A program made the translations under genes and the position numbers. This document shows, piece after piece, positions 16,563-24,959 of a stretch of 64,000 nucleotides of DNA. Below the pieces are notes generated by a model that was given only the letters and a program-made list of their open reading frames with translations, was not told the DNA's origin and did not search any database. This DNA comes from Clostridiales bacterium (GTDB taxonomy: Bacteria > Bacillota > Clostridia > Christensenellales > Aristaeellaceae): assembly GCA_012523405.1 (NCBI GenBank), contig JAAYIN010000026.1, positions 32,961 to 96,960 on the forward strand, read 5' to 3'. The first letter of the stretch is position 1; each line of letters begins with the position of its first letter.

Positions 16563-18518
16563 ATGCGTCTAATAACTGGACAAGCGGGTATTATCAGCTA
16601 TGCAGGCCTTGATAAGGAGCTTTTGCTGGCAAAGGCACGCATTGCCTATCAACAGCAAGGGAACGCCGTGCCTGCGCGTTTTTCTTCATTCCTCCCCCTC
16701 TTCCCCATCGAGCTCGTGCAAAACATGAGCTATATCGGCAAGAAGGCGGGGAACCTCGTTCGCAAGTCGTTTGCGGGCTTCTCCATTGATCCAATTGAAT
16801 ATCACACCAAGCTCTATGCGCAAATGCCCGAGCTTTACAGGGGTGACAATCAACGCCGTAATCTTGATTACGACGGGAATTTCCATGGGCGCGGCGTAGT
16901 CACTGTGGATGCCTCGTGGGCGGCTGCCTTCCCCCAGTATGAGCCGTTTCTTGGCGAGAGGCTATGCATCTACCTCATTGGCGGCGGACATCAGGCGGCC
17001 GCGGTACCAGAGAGCATTTACCCGCGCGGGGGCGGCATTGTGCGCGCGCCCGAAACCGATATGCTCATCACCCGCCGATGCGCACATTTTACCGCCTATA
17101 TGAAGGAGCGCATGGCGCACGGCGAAGCGTATGATGCAGCGAAATTCGAAGGGGATTACATCATCCAAAACATGCTTGAACCCGTAACAATCACCCAATC
17201 CGAGATCGGGCGGCTGATGCAGGATTTGAGCATTATCAAGAATTTGCAGGACGAGGAAAGCAAGACCGACCTGTATACCGAGCATGCCAAGAAAGCGGAG
17301 CATATCCCCCAGTACGTGCCTTTCCGCTATGGCTGTGATACCTTTGAATCCATCCCCGCCTCCAGAACAACCCTGCGCCTTGCGCAGCTGTATTTTGAGG
17401 GGGACGATACGATACGCGATCTTTGGATGCCCTACCAAGATGTCGCAGCCTACCTCAATAAACAAACCATGACGCTGGATATCGCTGCCCTTTGCGGCGG
17501 CTTCCAGATCGCCCCTGCCCAAAGCGGCAAAGGCAGCTATGGTACGTATCCCGATCAAATCAGGGTGGTATTGCTGCGCGACCGTTCGCTGCCGCTCATG
17601 CAGACTTCCACCATCAACAACCCCGCCTACGGGCGCGGCATGAATCCCCTTGGCATGATCAATAAGCTGATCTACCTGAGCGAGAGCGATGAGCTGTGGC
17701 GTCAGGGAAAAATCGAGCATGACCCTGTCAGCATTCTATGCGAGAATACCACGCTATCCGCTCAGCCATTTCTTCGCATGAAGGCGCTTGCGGAGCTCCA
17801 AGAATACAAGGGGCGGCTGATTGATGCGATGTATCGCAGGGAGAGTGCGCTCTCTCAGCTGGAGGAAGGCACAAAAGCCTACACGCGTGCGCAGTCTCGC
17901 CTTGACCAAAAGGTGCGAAAGCTCACCACCTTCATCCAGCAAACCGAGTCGCAGCTGGGCGGCTGCCCCATGAGCGGCTACGATGCGGACATCCACTATC
18001 TGGACCGCAAACACCGCGCGCAAATTGGCTTGCAGGACGAATCGGAGTTCACCAAAGCCCCGCCCTTTGCGGTTGATGCACTGCGCGAGCAGAGCGTTGA
18101 AAGCGGCTATGCCATGCGCAGCAGCATTAAGTTTTTTGCCCACACGGAGCTATACGACCCGACCCTCGAGCGGGACAACGAGTTTGTTGAGCCTGAGGAT
18201 GTGGATGTGGATGATGGAACGTCCGGAACGGATGAACCCATGAATGATGTAAATGCACTGGCCGCTGCGGCAGACGAGATTTTTTCAAGCCGCGAAGCCG
18301 CCGCGCAGGCTAAGATTGCACAGGCTAAGCTCGCCGCCAATCCGTCCCCTGTTCCCGCGGAGCAGCTCTCCATGCTTGATGATGCCGCAGAGCCGCCAGC
18401 GGCGGCGAACACCTCAGAGCGGGCGCACGATAGCGAGGTACATCCCGCCGTACCCAAAATCAAGCAGATCGCTATGCAAGACCTCATACAGCCCGATAGC
18501 AAGCCAACCATTGGCTGA
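16563..18518 (+). CDS. Large hypothetical protein, third gene of unknown cassette
   Basis: A 651-residue cytoplasmic-looking protein that I do not recognise. No signal peptide, membrane helix, LXG or RHS motif is seen. Residues 1-~470 look globular (for example VVTVDASWAAAFPQY, IYLIGGGHQAA, YGRGMNPLGMINKLIYL). Residues ~410-460 are a charged heptad-like helix (likely coiled coil), and after ~535 the chain is acidic and Ala/Pro rich (EPEDVDVDDGTSG, then long low-complexity linker), ending in a short conserved-looking IKQIAMQDLIQPD. GGGAGG lies before ATG 16563. It could be the effector or target partner of the Syd-like protein. It is followed at 43 bp by deoC. Confidence 0.6.
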   Translation: MRLITGQAGIISYAGLDKELLLAKARIAYQQQGNAVPARFSSFLPLFPIELVQNMSYIGKKAGNLVRKSFAGFSIDPIEYHTKLYAQMPELYRGDNQRRNLDYDGNFHGRGVVTVDASWAAAFPQYEPFLGERLCIYLIGGGHQAAAVPESIYPRGGGIVRAPETDMLITRRCAHFTAYMKERMAHGEAYDAAKFEGDYIIQNMLEPVTITQSEIGRLMQDLSIIKNLQDEESKTDLYTEHAKKAEHIPQYVPFRYGCDTFESIPASRTTLRLAQLYFEGDDTIRDLWMPYQDVAAYLNKQTMTLDIAALCGGFQIAPAQSGKGSYGTYPDQIRVVLLRDRSLPLMQTSTINNPAYGRGMNPLGMINKLIYLSESDELWRQGKIEHDPVSILCENTTLSAQPFLRMKALAELQEYKGRLIDAMYRRESALSQLEEGTKAYTRAQSRLDQKVRKLTTFIQQTESQLGGCPMSGYDADIHYLDRKHRAQIGLQDESEFTKAPPFAVDALREQSVESGYAMRSSIKFFAHTELYDPTLERDNEFVEPEDVDVDDGTSGTDEPMNDVNALAAAADEIFSSREAAAQAKIAQAKLAANPSPVPAEQLSMLDDAAEPPAAANTSERAHDSEVHPAVPKIKQIAMQDLIQPDSKPTIG

Positions 18519-18560
18519 TGCAATCAATCGATATGCCAACAATCAAAGGAGGATTTTCAT

Positions 18561-19253
18561 ATGAACATTACCCTGCATGATATTTCCAAGATGCTGGATC
18601 ACAGCACATTGCAGCCTTTCCTCACCCAAGACGATATCCGCCGCGGCTGCGAAATCGCGCTGCAATACGACACCGCCAGCGTTTGCGCACGCCCGGGCGA
18701 TATGGTGCTGGTGGAGAAAATGCTTCGCGGAAGCGATGTCAAGGTCTGCACCGTCATCGGTTTCCCCCATGGCAACCACAAGCCCGAAATCAAGCTTTTG
18801 GAAGCCAAAGCTGCGCTTGATGACGGCTGCGTGGAGCTTGACATGGTGATCAACGTCGGCCGCATGATCGGCGGGGACGAGCAGTATGTACAGGACGAAA
18901 TCGACATGATCTGCCGCACAGCGCACGCCGCCGATGCAAAGGTAAAGGTCATCCTTGAAACCTGCTACTTAAGCGATGCTCAGAAGGTGCGCGCATGCGA
19001 AATGTCAACGCAGGCAGGTGCGGATTGGGTGAAGACCAGCACGGGCTACGGCTCTGCCGGCTGCACGCTAGATGACCTCAAGCTCATGGTCGCGTCCGTG
19101 CCAAAGACCGTGCAGGTCAAGGGCAGCGGCGGCATTCGCGATCTTGATACGGTGCTCGCAGCACGCGCTATCGGCGCAACGCGCTGCGGCGTATCGGCAA
19201 CTGAGAAGATTTTGAAGGAAGCACAGGAGCGTCTTAAAAACGGAACGCTGTAG
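18561..19253 (+). CDS. deoC: Deoxyribose-phosphate aldolase DeoC
   Basis: Class I aldolase that splits 2-deoxyribose 5-phosphate into glyceraldehyde 3-phosphate and acetaldehyde in deoxynucleoside catabolism. 230 residues. Schiff-base Lys158 is in DWVKTSTGY, the general-acid Asp94 in VELDMVIN, and the second lysine in VKVILETCYL. The phosphate-binding Gly-rich segment GSGGIRD is near residue 195. ATG 18561 follows AAAGGAGG. It would work with the BmpA-type nucleoside uptake system at 30989-35890, though it is transcribed separately. No deoR/pdp genes are nearby. Confidence 0.95.
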   Translation: MNITLHDISKMLDHSTLQPFLTQDDIRRGCEIALQYDTASVCARPGDMVLVEKMLRGSDVKVCTVIGFPHGNHKPEIKLLEAKAALDDGCVELDMVINVGRMIGGDEQYVQDEIDMICRTAHAADAKVKVILETCYLSDAQKVRACEMSTQAGADWVKTSTGYGSAGCTLDDLKLMVASVPKTVQVKGSGGIRDLDTVLAARAIGATRCGVSATEKILKEAQERLKNGTL

Positions 19254-19283
19254 GAAACAGATCAAATAAACCCATATGACTGT

Positions 19284-19739
19284 TTACGCCACGATTACAA
19301 CCTGCGTGATCCGCTCCCATATGGGGTATATTTCGTCCATATCACTAGGAGATACAGCGATGCATCCCGCTGTCCAGTCGCTATCCGTCCCGCCCTCATG
19401 GATGTAAATCTCGCCGCCAAGGGGTGTACCCCACGGCGGGCGGCGGCTTTGCGCATGGGCAAGGTTGATTGCCTCCAGGGTTTGCTCGTCTATGCGCCCC
19501 TCATTAAAAGCAGACATTGCATCTTGGGCAGATGGGTAATCAAGCCCGAGGCTGCGCCCATATTTTCCATCGGCCTTCACTAGGCAAATGTGGTAAATTC
19601 CCTCGGGGGTTTTTCCATCGCCTTCCATTTTCTTGGTGCCCAGCGGCTCGCGTCCAAGCGCAATCGGGCAAACAAAGCGGCTTTTTTCATTTTCCAGCAA
19701 ATGCAATACACGCCTTGATTTGATGATCATCAGCTTCAT
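19284..19739 (-). CDS. L,D-transpeptidase (YkuD) domain protein
   Basis: A 151-residue YkuD-type catalytic domain. The catalytic set is HEGG (His114) and SDWTAGCIAVS (Cys126) with conserved GxIYIH before it. These enzymes form 3-3 peptidoglycan cross-links, outside the membrane. The odd point is that the chosen start, ATG 19739 with GGAGGCGG upstream, leaves no signal peptide; the frame continues upstream only for about 20 residues of non-hydrophobic sequence, so no signal appears there either. A cytoplasmic or non-classically exported YkuD protein is therefore possible. It is convergent with deoC. Confidence 0.85.
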   Translation of the reverse strand: MKLMIIKSRRVLHLLENEKSRFVCPIALGREPLGTKKMEGDGKTPEGIYHICLVKADGKYGRSLGLDYPSAQDAMSAFNEGRIDEQTLEAINLAHAQSRRPPWGTPLGGEIYIHEGGTDSDWTAGCIAVSPSDMDEIYPIWERITQVVIVA

Positions 19740-19814
19740 CTGTCCGCCTCCGTTTACATTAAGTGAATAACGTGTGAATGTACTGTAACATTCTAGCATT
19801 AGTTTGCAAAACCC

Positions 19815-19843
19815 TTGCGCAAAGCCATTTGTTATGTCATAAT
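19815..19843 (+). promoter_or_regulatory. Candidate promoter for the foldase gene
   Basis: TTGCGC (19815-19820), 17 bp, CATAAT (19838-19843), about 100 bp before the gene. Weak match. Confidence 0.35.
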
Positions 19844-19949
19844 ATTTTTTGATATCAAACGTAAGGTTGCCTCATGTGCATATCACAGCATTGCATCTTT
19901 GGACGCCCGCATTCTTTGATAATCCGTCTTTGAAAGGAACGTTGACCGA

Positions 19950-21404
19950 ATGACAAAGCTTCAAAAACTCATTTCCCTGTTGCTATGCGTAAGCATGATG
20001 CTAGGCGCAGCAGCATTCGCAGAAGATGCAACGACCCTGGACCCAACCGAGGTAACAACCGCCGCAGCAACTACTGCTACAGAGCTTGCACAGGATACCG
20101 TGCTTGCAACCATCAATGGCGAATCCATTACATGGGGTGACATTGAGGCCGGTTACGAAAACCTCGCTGCTAACTACGGCGATTACTATGACATGACATT
20201 GCAGGAGAACATCCAGTTGTTCCGCGCTGCTGCACTTGATAACACCATTGTTGAGCGTTTGCTCATGCAAAAGGCAGTCGAGCTTGGCTTTGACAAAATG
20301 ACAGAAGCCGAAATCGCTGAAAGCGACAGCCTATCTGATGCAGATTGGGACAGCGCTCTTGCTAACTACATCAGCTATTTCTATGCTGACCTGACCGACG
20401 AGAGCACAGACGAAGAAAAAGCTGTTGCTAACGCCGCTGCTGAAGCCTACTACAACGAAGCAGGCTATAGCAAAGAAACCCTTCGCGAAGAATATCAGCA
20501 CTACTCCATCCTGACCAAGGTTCAAAACCTGATGGTTCAGGACGCAGTGGTTTCGGATGAAGACATCGAGCAGTCCTACCAAGAGCAGCTCGCATCCGAC
20601 AAAGAGCTGTATCAAAACGATATCGCAGCTTATGTCGACTATAACATGTATGTTGACCAAATGGCAATGTACTCCATGATGTATGGCACAGACGCCACCA
20701 TGGACTATGCATGGTACCGTCCCGCCGGCTTCCGCTCTGTCAAGCACATTTTGCTTGAAGTGGACACCACGCTGATGGAAACATACACCAACCTGCAGGC
20801 TTCCTTCGAAGAGCAGCAGGATATGGCAACCGCAGAGACCACTGGTACTGAAGCAACCGATGCAGCAGCGGAAGAAACTGAAGCAACAGAGCCTGTAACC
20901 GAGGAACAGGTCAACATTGCAGAGGCTGCGATCCTTGAATCTTTGGCTGCTACCATCGACGAGATCAACCAGAAGGTCGCTGAAGGCGCTGATTTTGACG
21001 AACTGATTGCAACCTATGCCATCGGCGCTGACGGCACCGCAACCGATCCTGGCATGACCACAGAGCCCTACATGACCGATGGTTATGAAGTCGCTTCTGT
21101 TTCCAGCAACTACGTTCCTGAGTTTGTCGAAGCTGCATTCAGCGTTGATACCGTGGGCGAAGTATCCGCTCCTTACCTGAGCAGCTACGGCATCCACATC
21201 GTAAAGTACATCGCTGATGTGCCTGAAGGCGCTATTGCCATGACTGATGCACAGCGCGAAACAAAGCGTACTGCATTGCTTGAAACCATGCAAAACGAGC
21301 TTTACTCGACCACCATGGAGCAGTGGCTCTCAGAGTCCACCGTTGATTACACCGGCGCAACCCCCAGCATCGCAGAGATCGAAGCTGCAACAGTTACCGA
21401 GTAA
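19950..21404 (+). CDS. PrsA/SurA-like extracytoplasmic peptidyl-prolyl isomerase
   Basis: A 484-residue exported foldase. Signal peptide at 1-24 (positive MTKLQK, hydrophobic SLLLCVSMMLGAAAFA with an AFA cleavage site); no lipobox cysteine follows, unlike Bacillus PrsA. The SurA_N-like helical part includes AQDTVLATINGESITWGD and a long alpha region to ~215. The parvulin domain (FRSVKHILLEV ... YGIHIVKYIADV) is split by an acidic Thr/Glu-rich insertion near residues 280-320 (ATAETTGTEATDAAAEETEAT). Such proteins fold secreted proteins at the outer face of the membrane. It is a single-gene unit with a terminator at both ends of the downstream gap. Confidence 0.85.
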   Translation: MTKLQKLISLLLCVSMMLGAAAFAEDATTLDPTEVTTAAATTATELAQDTVLATINGESITWGDIEAGYENLAANYGDYYDMTLQENIQLFRAAALDNTIVERLLMQKAVELGFDKMTEAEIAESDSLSDADWDSALANYISYFYADLTDESTDEEKAVANAAAEAYYNEAGYSKETLREEYQHYSILTKVQNLMVQDAVVSDEDIEQSYQEQLASDKELYQNDIAAYVDYNMYVDQMAMYSMMYGTDATMDYAWYRPAGFRSVKHILLEVDTTLMETYTNLQASFEEQQDMATAETTGTEATDAAAEETEATEPVTEEQVNIAEAAILESLAATIDEINQKVAEGADFDELIATYAIGADGTATDPGMTTEPYMTDGYEVASVSSNYVPEFVEAAFSVDTVGEVSAPYLSSYGIHIVKYIADVPEGAIAMTDAQRETKRTALLETMQNELYSTTMEQWLSESTVDYTGATPSIAEIEAATVTE

Positions 21405-21427
21405 TCACAAATCGAACAAATCATTTA

Positions 21428-21466
21428 AACACGCCTTTGAGCCAATCGCTCAAGGGCGTGTTTTTT
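21428..21466 (+). terminator. Terminator after the foldase gene
   Basis: AACACGCCTTTGAGC / GCTCAAGGGCGTGTT stem with a 5-nt loop, then TTTT. Confidence 0.9.
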
Positions 21467-21482
21467 GCATGCGTCCCTATAA

Positions 21483-21527
21483 ACAAACAAAGCCGACGGC
21501 GTAATGGCCGTGCGGCTTTGTTTGGCT
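21483..21527. terminator. Second terminator, between convergent genes
   Basis: AAACAAAGCCG / CGGCTTTGTTT stem with an inner stem around ACGGC...GCCGT. It has T-rich ends on both strands and would serve the minus-strand lipoprotein gene. Confidence 0.7.
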
Positions 21528-21578
21528 TCATGCATTGAATCTTCTGCTTTTCAGCTGCAAATGAGCTGATTTTTCCGA

Positions 21579-22163
21579 TTAAACGCCTGTGGTGGTCTGG
21601 GGCATTTCCATGTCCATGTTGCTGCCGCCAGCGATGGTGCTGCCAATGTCAGCAACCTGCGTTTGCAGTTCGGTAAAGGTGATGTCCTTGCTATCAACCT
21701 TTTCCTTGAGCGCCTTGATTTTGTCCATCTCAGCCTTCTCTTCTGTTACGCGAACGACGGTGATGGCTTTGTCCACGGTCTGAACACGCTGGTCAATCAT
21801 CTGCATCATACGGTCGGTTAGTCCACCCTGATATTTGGTGTCGTAATCCACGCCAATGATGACCATGTTACCAGCTGCAACTGCTACCGCGGTTTTTAGC
21901 TCAGAGAGCTTTTCCACTTCCTCGGAAATCTTATCGCTTACGCGAAGAGAATCCTCAATGGAATTAATGCCTGCTTCAGTTGTAGGCATTATCGTGGTTG
22001 GCATAACAGTTGCTACGGGTGGCATAGTCGTTGCAGGATTGGCACTAGGCATCATGCTGACTGTTGGGAGCGGACTAGGCATGACATCGGCGTTGCTTGC
22101 GCAAGACGAGAACAATCCCATGCATAGTATAGAGATCACCAGAAGAATCCATGTTTTTTTCAA
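21579..22163 (-). CDS. YhcN/YlaJ-type sporulation lipoprotein
   Basis: A 194-residue lipoprotein. The TTG start at 22163 is 8 nt after GAGGAGG and yields a normal signal sequence KKTWILLVISILCMGLFSSC with a lipobox-type cysteine at about residue 20; the ATG further upstream at 22250 gives no sensible N-terminus. A Pro/Thr/Met-rich linker follows (residues ~25-60), then a YhcN/YlaJ-like domain with AVAAGNMVIIGVDYDTKY and helices ending in a Met/Gln tail. These lipoproteins are forespore-expressed in Bacillus and affect spore outgrowth or germination. It lies 100 bp downstream of lpdA on the same strand. Confidence 0.75.
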   Translation of the reverse strand: MKKTWILLVISILCMGLFSSCASNADVMPSPLPTVSMMPSANPATTMPPVATVMPTTIMPTTEAGINSIEDSLRVSDKISEEVEKLSELKTAVAVAAGNMVIIGVDYDTKYQGGLTDRMMQMIDQRVQTVDKAITVVRVTEEKAEMDKIKALKEKVDSKDITFTELQTQVADIGSTIAGGSNMDMEMPQTTTGV

Positions 22164-22265
22164 TGCTATTCGCCTCCTCGCGGCTATTGTGTGCAAAAGC
22201 AGTGGAAGGTATTTGCGACAATCCTTCCCAAAGACGGCACGACTAGCCACTTATGAGGCGTTTTT

Positions 22266-23603
22266 TTACTTTTTTCCCAATGCTTTTTCCACAGCTTCTC
22301 CAACTGCTTCGTAGAATGTGGGATGCGCACGCATGGTGCCAAGCAATTGTTTCCCCGTTAGTTTGAGCGAAATTGCAAGCGTTAATTCGCCAAGGAAATC
22401 CGTTGCGCGCCCACAAAATAACTGTGCACCCAAAAGAATCCCAGTGTCCTTCTCGAAAATTAATTTAATGAAGCCTCGACCGAGATTTTCGATCATGCTT
22501 CGGGCATTTTGTGTGGTAAGCGCCTTGCCCACAACGATTTCAGTGCCATGCGCTTTCGCTTCATCCTGCGTAATGCCAACGCTGGCAATTTCAGGGGTGG
22601 TATAAACGCAGCTTGGGATCAGCTGGGTGTCAACTGGCACGCGTCTGCCGCGCATATGCGCGACGGCTGCAAGTCCCTGTGCATGCGCGACATGCGCAAG
22701 CTGGTAAATGCCGTTGACATCGCCGATGGCATAAATACCCTTAACATTTGTTTGAAAATCACGATCAACGACAATCGTACCGCGCTCCATCGCTATTTCC
22801 GCGCCCTGCGCAAATAATCCGCTGGTCTGCGCCCTGCGCCCTGTTGCCAGCAGCACACGGTCGCAGATGATTTCCTGCTCGCCGTTTTTCTGCGCTGTGA
22901 CAAGGAAACCATGGTCGTTTTTGGCAATGCCCGTGAGGCGAGTGCTTGTGAGCAGCGTGACGCCCATGCCGCGAAGCAGACCCTCTGCACTGCGTGATAG
23001 CTCTTTGTCCATCATAGGCAGGCAGTTCTTTTCCGCTTCGACAATCGTCACGGCTACGCCGATTTTCGCATAGATACACGCCATCTCGACACCGATCACG
23101 CCGCCGCCAATGATCACAAGCGAATCAAAGGGCTTTGAGCCATTCTCATGCAGCAGATCGTCGCTTGTCCAAACCTCGGGATCATCACAGCCCGTCACGG
23201 GAATGCGCGCGGGCTTGCTGCCTGTGGCAATCAAAATGCGATGACCTTGGATTTCTTCTATCTCGTCATCTGCCAATTTCACTTCAACAGCAAATGGCGG
23301 CTGCGTGTTCATCAGCATGCCATTGCCTTGGTAGACAGTGACCTTTGCGGTTCTTAGCATCTGAGCGATGCCGTCGGTGAGGGTATCCACGATCTCATTC
23401 TTATGATTGAGCATCTCGGTCTTGTCGATGCCCTCATACGCGGCATGTAAATACGCCTTAGTAGGCACGCAGCCGCGTTGGAGGCATGTGCCGCCCAAAC
23501 GATCACGCTCAATCAGCGCGGTGTCCAGGCCCTTTTTGGAAGCCTCTGCAGCAGCTGCATAGCCGCCCGGCCCGCCGCCAATCACAATCAAATCATATAT
23601 CAC
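22266..23603 (-). CDS. lpdA: Dihydrolipoyl dehydrogenase (glycine cleavage L protein)
   Basis: FAD-dependent oxidoreductase that reoxidises the lipoyl arm of GcvH. 445 residues from GTG 23603, which is 7 nt after AGGAGG; a TTG one codon earlier (23606) is the alternative. Features: FAD-binding GGGPGGYAAA near the N-terminus, redox-active disulfide GGTCLQRGCVPTKAY near residue 40, NAD-binding GGGVIGVEMA near 175, and the C-terminal catalytic HPTFYEA near residue 430. It is short of E. coli Lpd (474) but typical of Clostridia. It is cut off from the gcv operon by a terminator and a tandem repeat, so it may be expressed separately. Confidence 0.94.
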   Translation of the reverse strand: MIYDLIVIGGGPGGYAAAAEASKKGLDTALIERDRLGGTCLQRGCVPTKAYLHAAYEGIDKTEMLNHKNEIVDTLTDGIAQMLRTAKVTVYQGNGMLMNTQPPFAVEVKLADDEIEEIQGHRILIATGSKPARIPVTGCDDPEVWTSDDLLHENGSKPFDSLVIIGGGVIGVEMACIYAKIGVAVTIVEAEKNCLPMMDKELSRSAEGLLRGMGVTLLTSTRLTGIAKNDHGFLVTAQKNGEQEIICDRVLLATGRRAQTSGLFAQGAEIAMERGTIVVDRDFQTNVKGIYAIGDVNGIYQLAHVAHAQGLAAVAHMRGRRVPVDTQLIPSCVYTTPEIASVGITQDEAKAHGTEIVVGKALTTQNARSMIENLGRGFIKLIFEKDTGILLGAQLFCGRATDFLGELTLAISLKLTGKQLLGTMRAHPTFYEAVGEAVEKALGKK

Positions 23604-23630
23604 CAAAACGCCTCCTCGTGTTGATTATAG

Positions 23631-23654
23631 AAAAAAGGACGGAAATCCGTCCTC
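23631..23654 (-). terminator. Terminator at the end of the gcv-lplA transcript
   Basis: On the minus strand AGGACGGA / TCCGTCCT with a 2-nt loop and TTTTTT after it. It would stop most transcription before lpdA, 25 bp upstream of the lpdA start. Confidence 0.8.
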
Positions 23655-23724
23655 CATTATTGATGTCAAAAAACTTATCAATGGAAGTTAGGTCATACGC
23701 TGGCACAACCATTTTGTTATGAGG

Positions 23725-23908
23725 GGGGCGAAGCCCCGAAGCAGAGTTACTCGCTAACTCAAGCCACACAGTCATAAAAAGGGGCGAAGCCCAGAAGCAG
23801 AGTTACTTGCTAACTCAAGCCACACAGTCATAAAAAGGGGCGAAGCCCAGAAGCAGAGTTACTTGTAAGCTCATGTCCCAATGTCATAAAAAGGGGCGAA
23901 GCCCCCCA
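23725..23908. repeat. 56-bp tandem repeat, about 3.3 copies
   Basis: Units start with GGGGCGAAGC at 23725, 23781, 23837 and 23893, exactly 56 bp apart each time. Each unit holds a GGGGC-GAA-GCCC stem and an AGCAGAGTTACT core. The last unit merges into the 3' end of lplA. It is a non-coding direct repeat, not CRISPR-like (no unique spacers). Confidence 0.9.
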
Positions 23909-24952
23909 TTAATTGTGCGAAGCACCGCCGCCGCCGCCGCGATCCATGGAACGGATGCGCCCGCAGATTAAGGTGCATACGTCGCCTGCTACTTGCAGGA
24001 GCCTTGGGTCGCTGAGGAGCTTGAGCTTTTGGTCGAAGCGCGCTGCAATGGCGCTGATCAAAAACGGACTGCCTACGAGTGCCTTTTCCAGTTGGTGGAA
24101 GAGCACGGCTTCCATGGCATCGGTGAATATCTTGGCGGAGCGAATGATACCGCCTTCGCTGAGAATCTTGACCGATACGCCGCCCCATGGGAAACGCTCA
24201 TCAACTGAAAAGCTGTAGGGGATGGATTCGGGGTATATCCATTCTGTGCCCGCAAATTGATCGGTCAGGTTTTGCAGGGAGTAGACATCCATCATGCGTT
24301 CGTCAAGCCATGCGGGCTTTGCACGGTATACATGCTCAAAGGCAAGGCATAGCGACTGCTGCAAAGTTTCAATGGTGATATCGGCGCATAAGTCCTTGAG
24401 GTTGACCACGCGGGAGGGTACGCTTTTCACGCCGCGCTGCTCAAGCTTTTTGGGATCAACGGTCAGGTAATGCTGCATAACGTTCATATTGCAGTTGACC
24501 ATGAGCGTGCCATGATGATAGGCTGCCGATCCTGCTTTATAAAATGCATTGCCGCTGAATTTTCTGCCGCTTGCATGAAGATCGTTGCGCCCGCTGATCT
24601 CTACTTGGACACCAAAAGCACCCACTGCCATGCCAATGACATTGAGCTGGCGCGAGATATCAAACTCAGTTTTTGGCAAGATAAAGGTGAAGTTGAGGTT
24701 GCCCACATCATGGTATACCGCACCTCCGCCGCTGAGTCTGCGCGCGATTGTGCCGCCATTTTCCAGAAATTCATCCACTTTGAGCTCCGACCACGGGTTC
24801 TGATTACGCCCAATGACGATGGTATGCTGGTTTTGCCATAGGTAGAGAATCGCGGTATCCTCGGGCAATGTGTCCATCAAGTGCTTTTCGATCGCAAGAT
24901 TGCGGTAGGGATCAGTTCCTCTTGCAATCAAGCAAGCAGTACGTCGTATCAT
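23909..24952 (-). CDS. lplA: Lipoate--protein ligase LplA
   Basis: Attaches lipoate via lipoyl-AMP to lipoyl domains such as GcvH. 347 residues. Typical LplA blocks: YLWQNQHTIVIGRNQNPW, RRLSGGGAVYHDVGNLNF (lipoate/ATP loop near residues 70-90), and KFSGNAFYKAG. The C-terminal accessory domain is present to ~340. It lies 8 bp after gcvPB with no strong ribosome binding site, so is probably translated with it. The C-terminus ends in a glycine run and enters the 56-bp repeat, so the tail may have been extended by repeat DNA. Its place in the gcv operon indicates a role in charging GcvH. Confidence 0.95.
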   Translation of the reverse strand: MIRRTACLIARGTDPYRNLAIEKHLMDTLPEDTAILYLWQNQHTIVIGRNQNPWSELKVDEFLENGGTIARRLSGGGAVYHDVGNLNFTFILPKTEFDISRQLNVIGMAVGAFGVQVEISGRNDLHASGRKFSGNAFYKAGSAAYHHGTLMVNCNMNVMQHYLTVDPKKLEQRGVKSVPSRVVNLKDLCADITIETLQQSLCLAFEHVYRAKPAWLDERMMDVYSLQNLTDQFAGTEWIYPESIPYSFSVDERFPWGGVSVKILSEGGIIRSAKIFTDAMEAVLFHQLEKALVGSPFLISAIAARFDQKLKLLSDPRLLQVAGDVCTLICGRIRSMDRGGGGGASHN

Positions 24953-24959
24953 TTGGTTT

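Larger units (their letters stand above)
23607..23908. other. 302-bp gap between lplA and lpdA
   Basis: This stretch holds the lpdA ribosome binding site, a minus-strand terminator (23631-23654) and a 56-bp tandem repeat (23725-23908). No gene is seen. No clear lpdA promoter was found between 23606 and 23654. Confidence 0.7.

Noticed and set aside
20331..21293. Long minus-strand open frame opposite the foldase gene
   Set aside because: Cys/Val/Phe-rich shadow of a well-supported coding sequence; no signal or family match.
23725..23908. CRISPR array
   Set aside because: The whole 56-bp unit repeats, with no unique spacers between the repeats.
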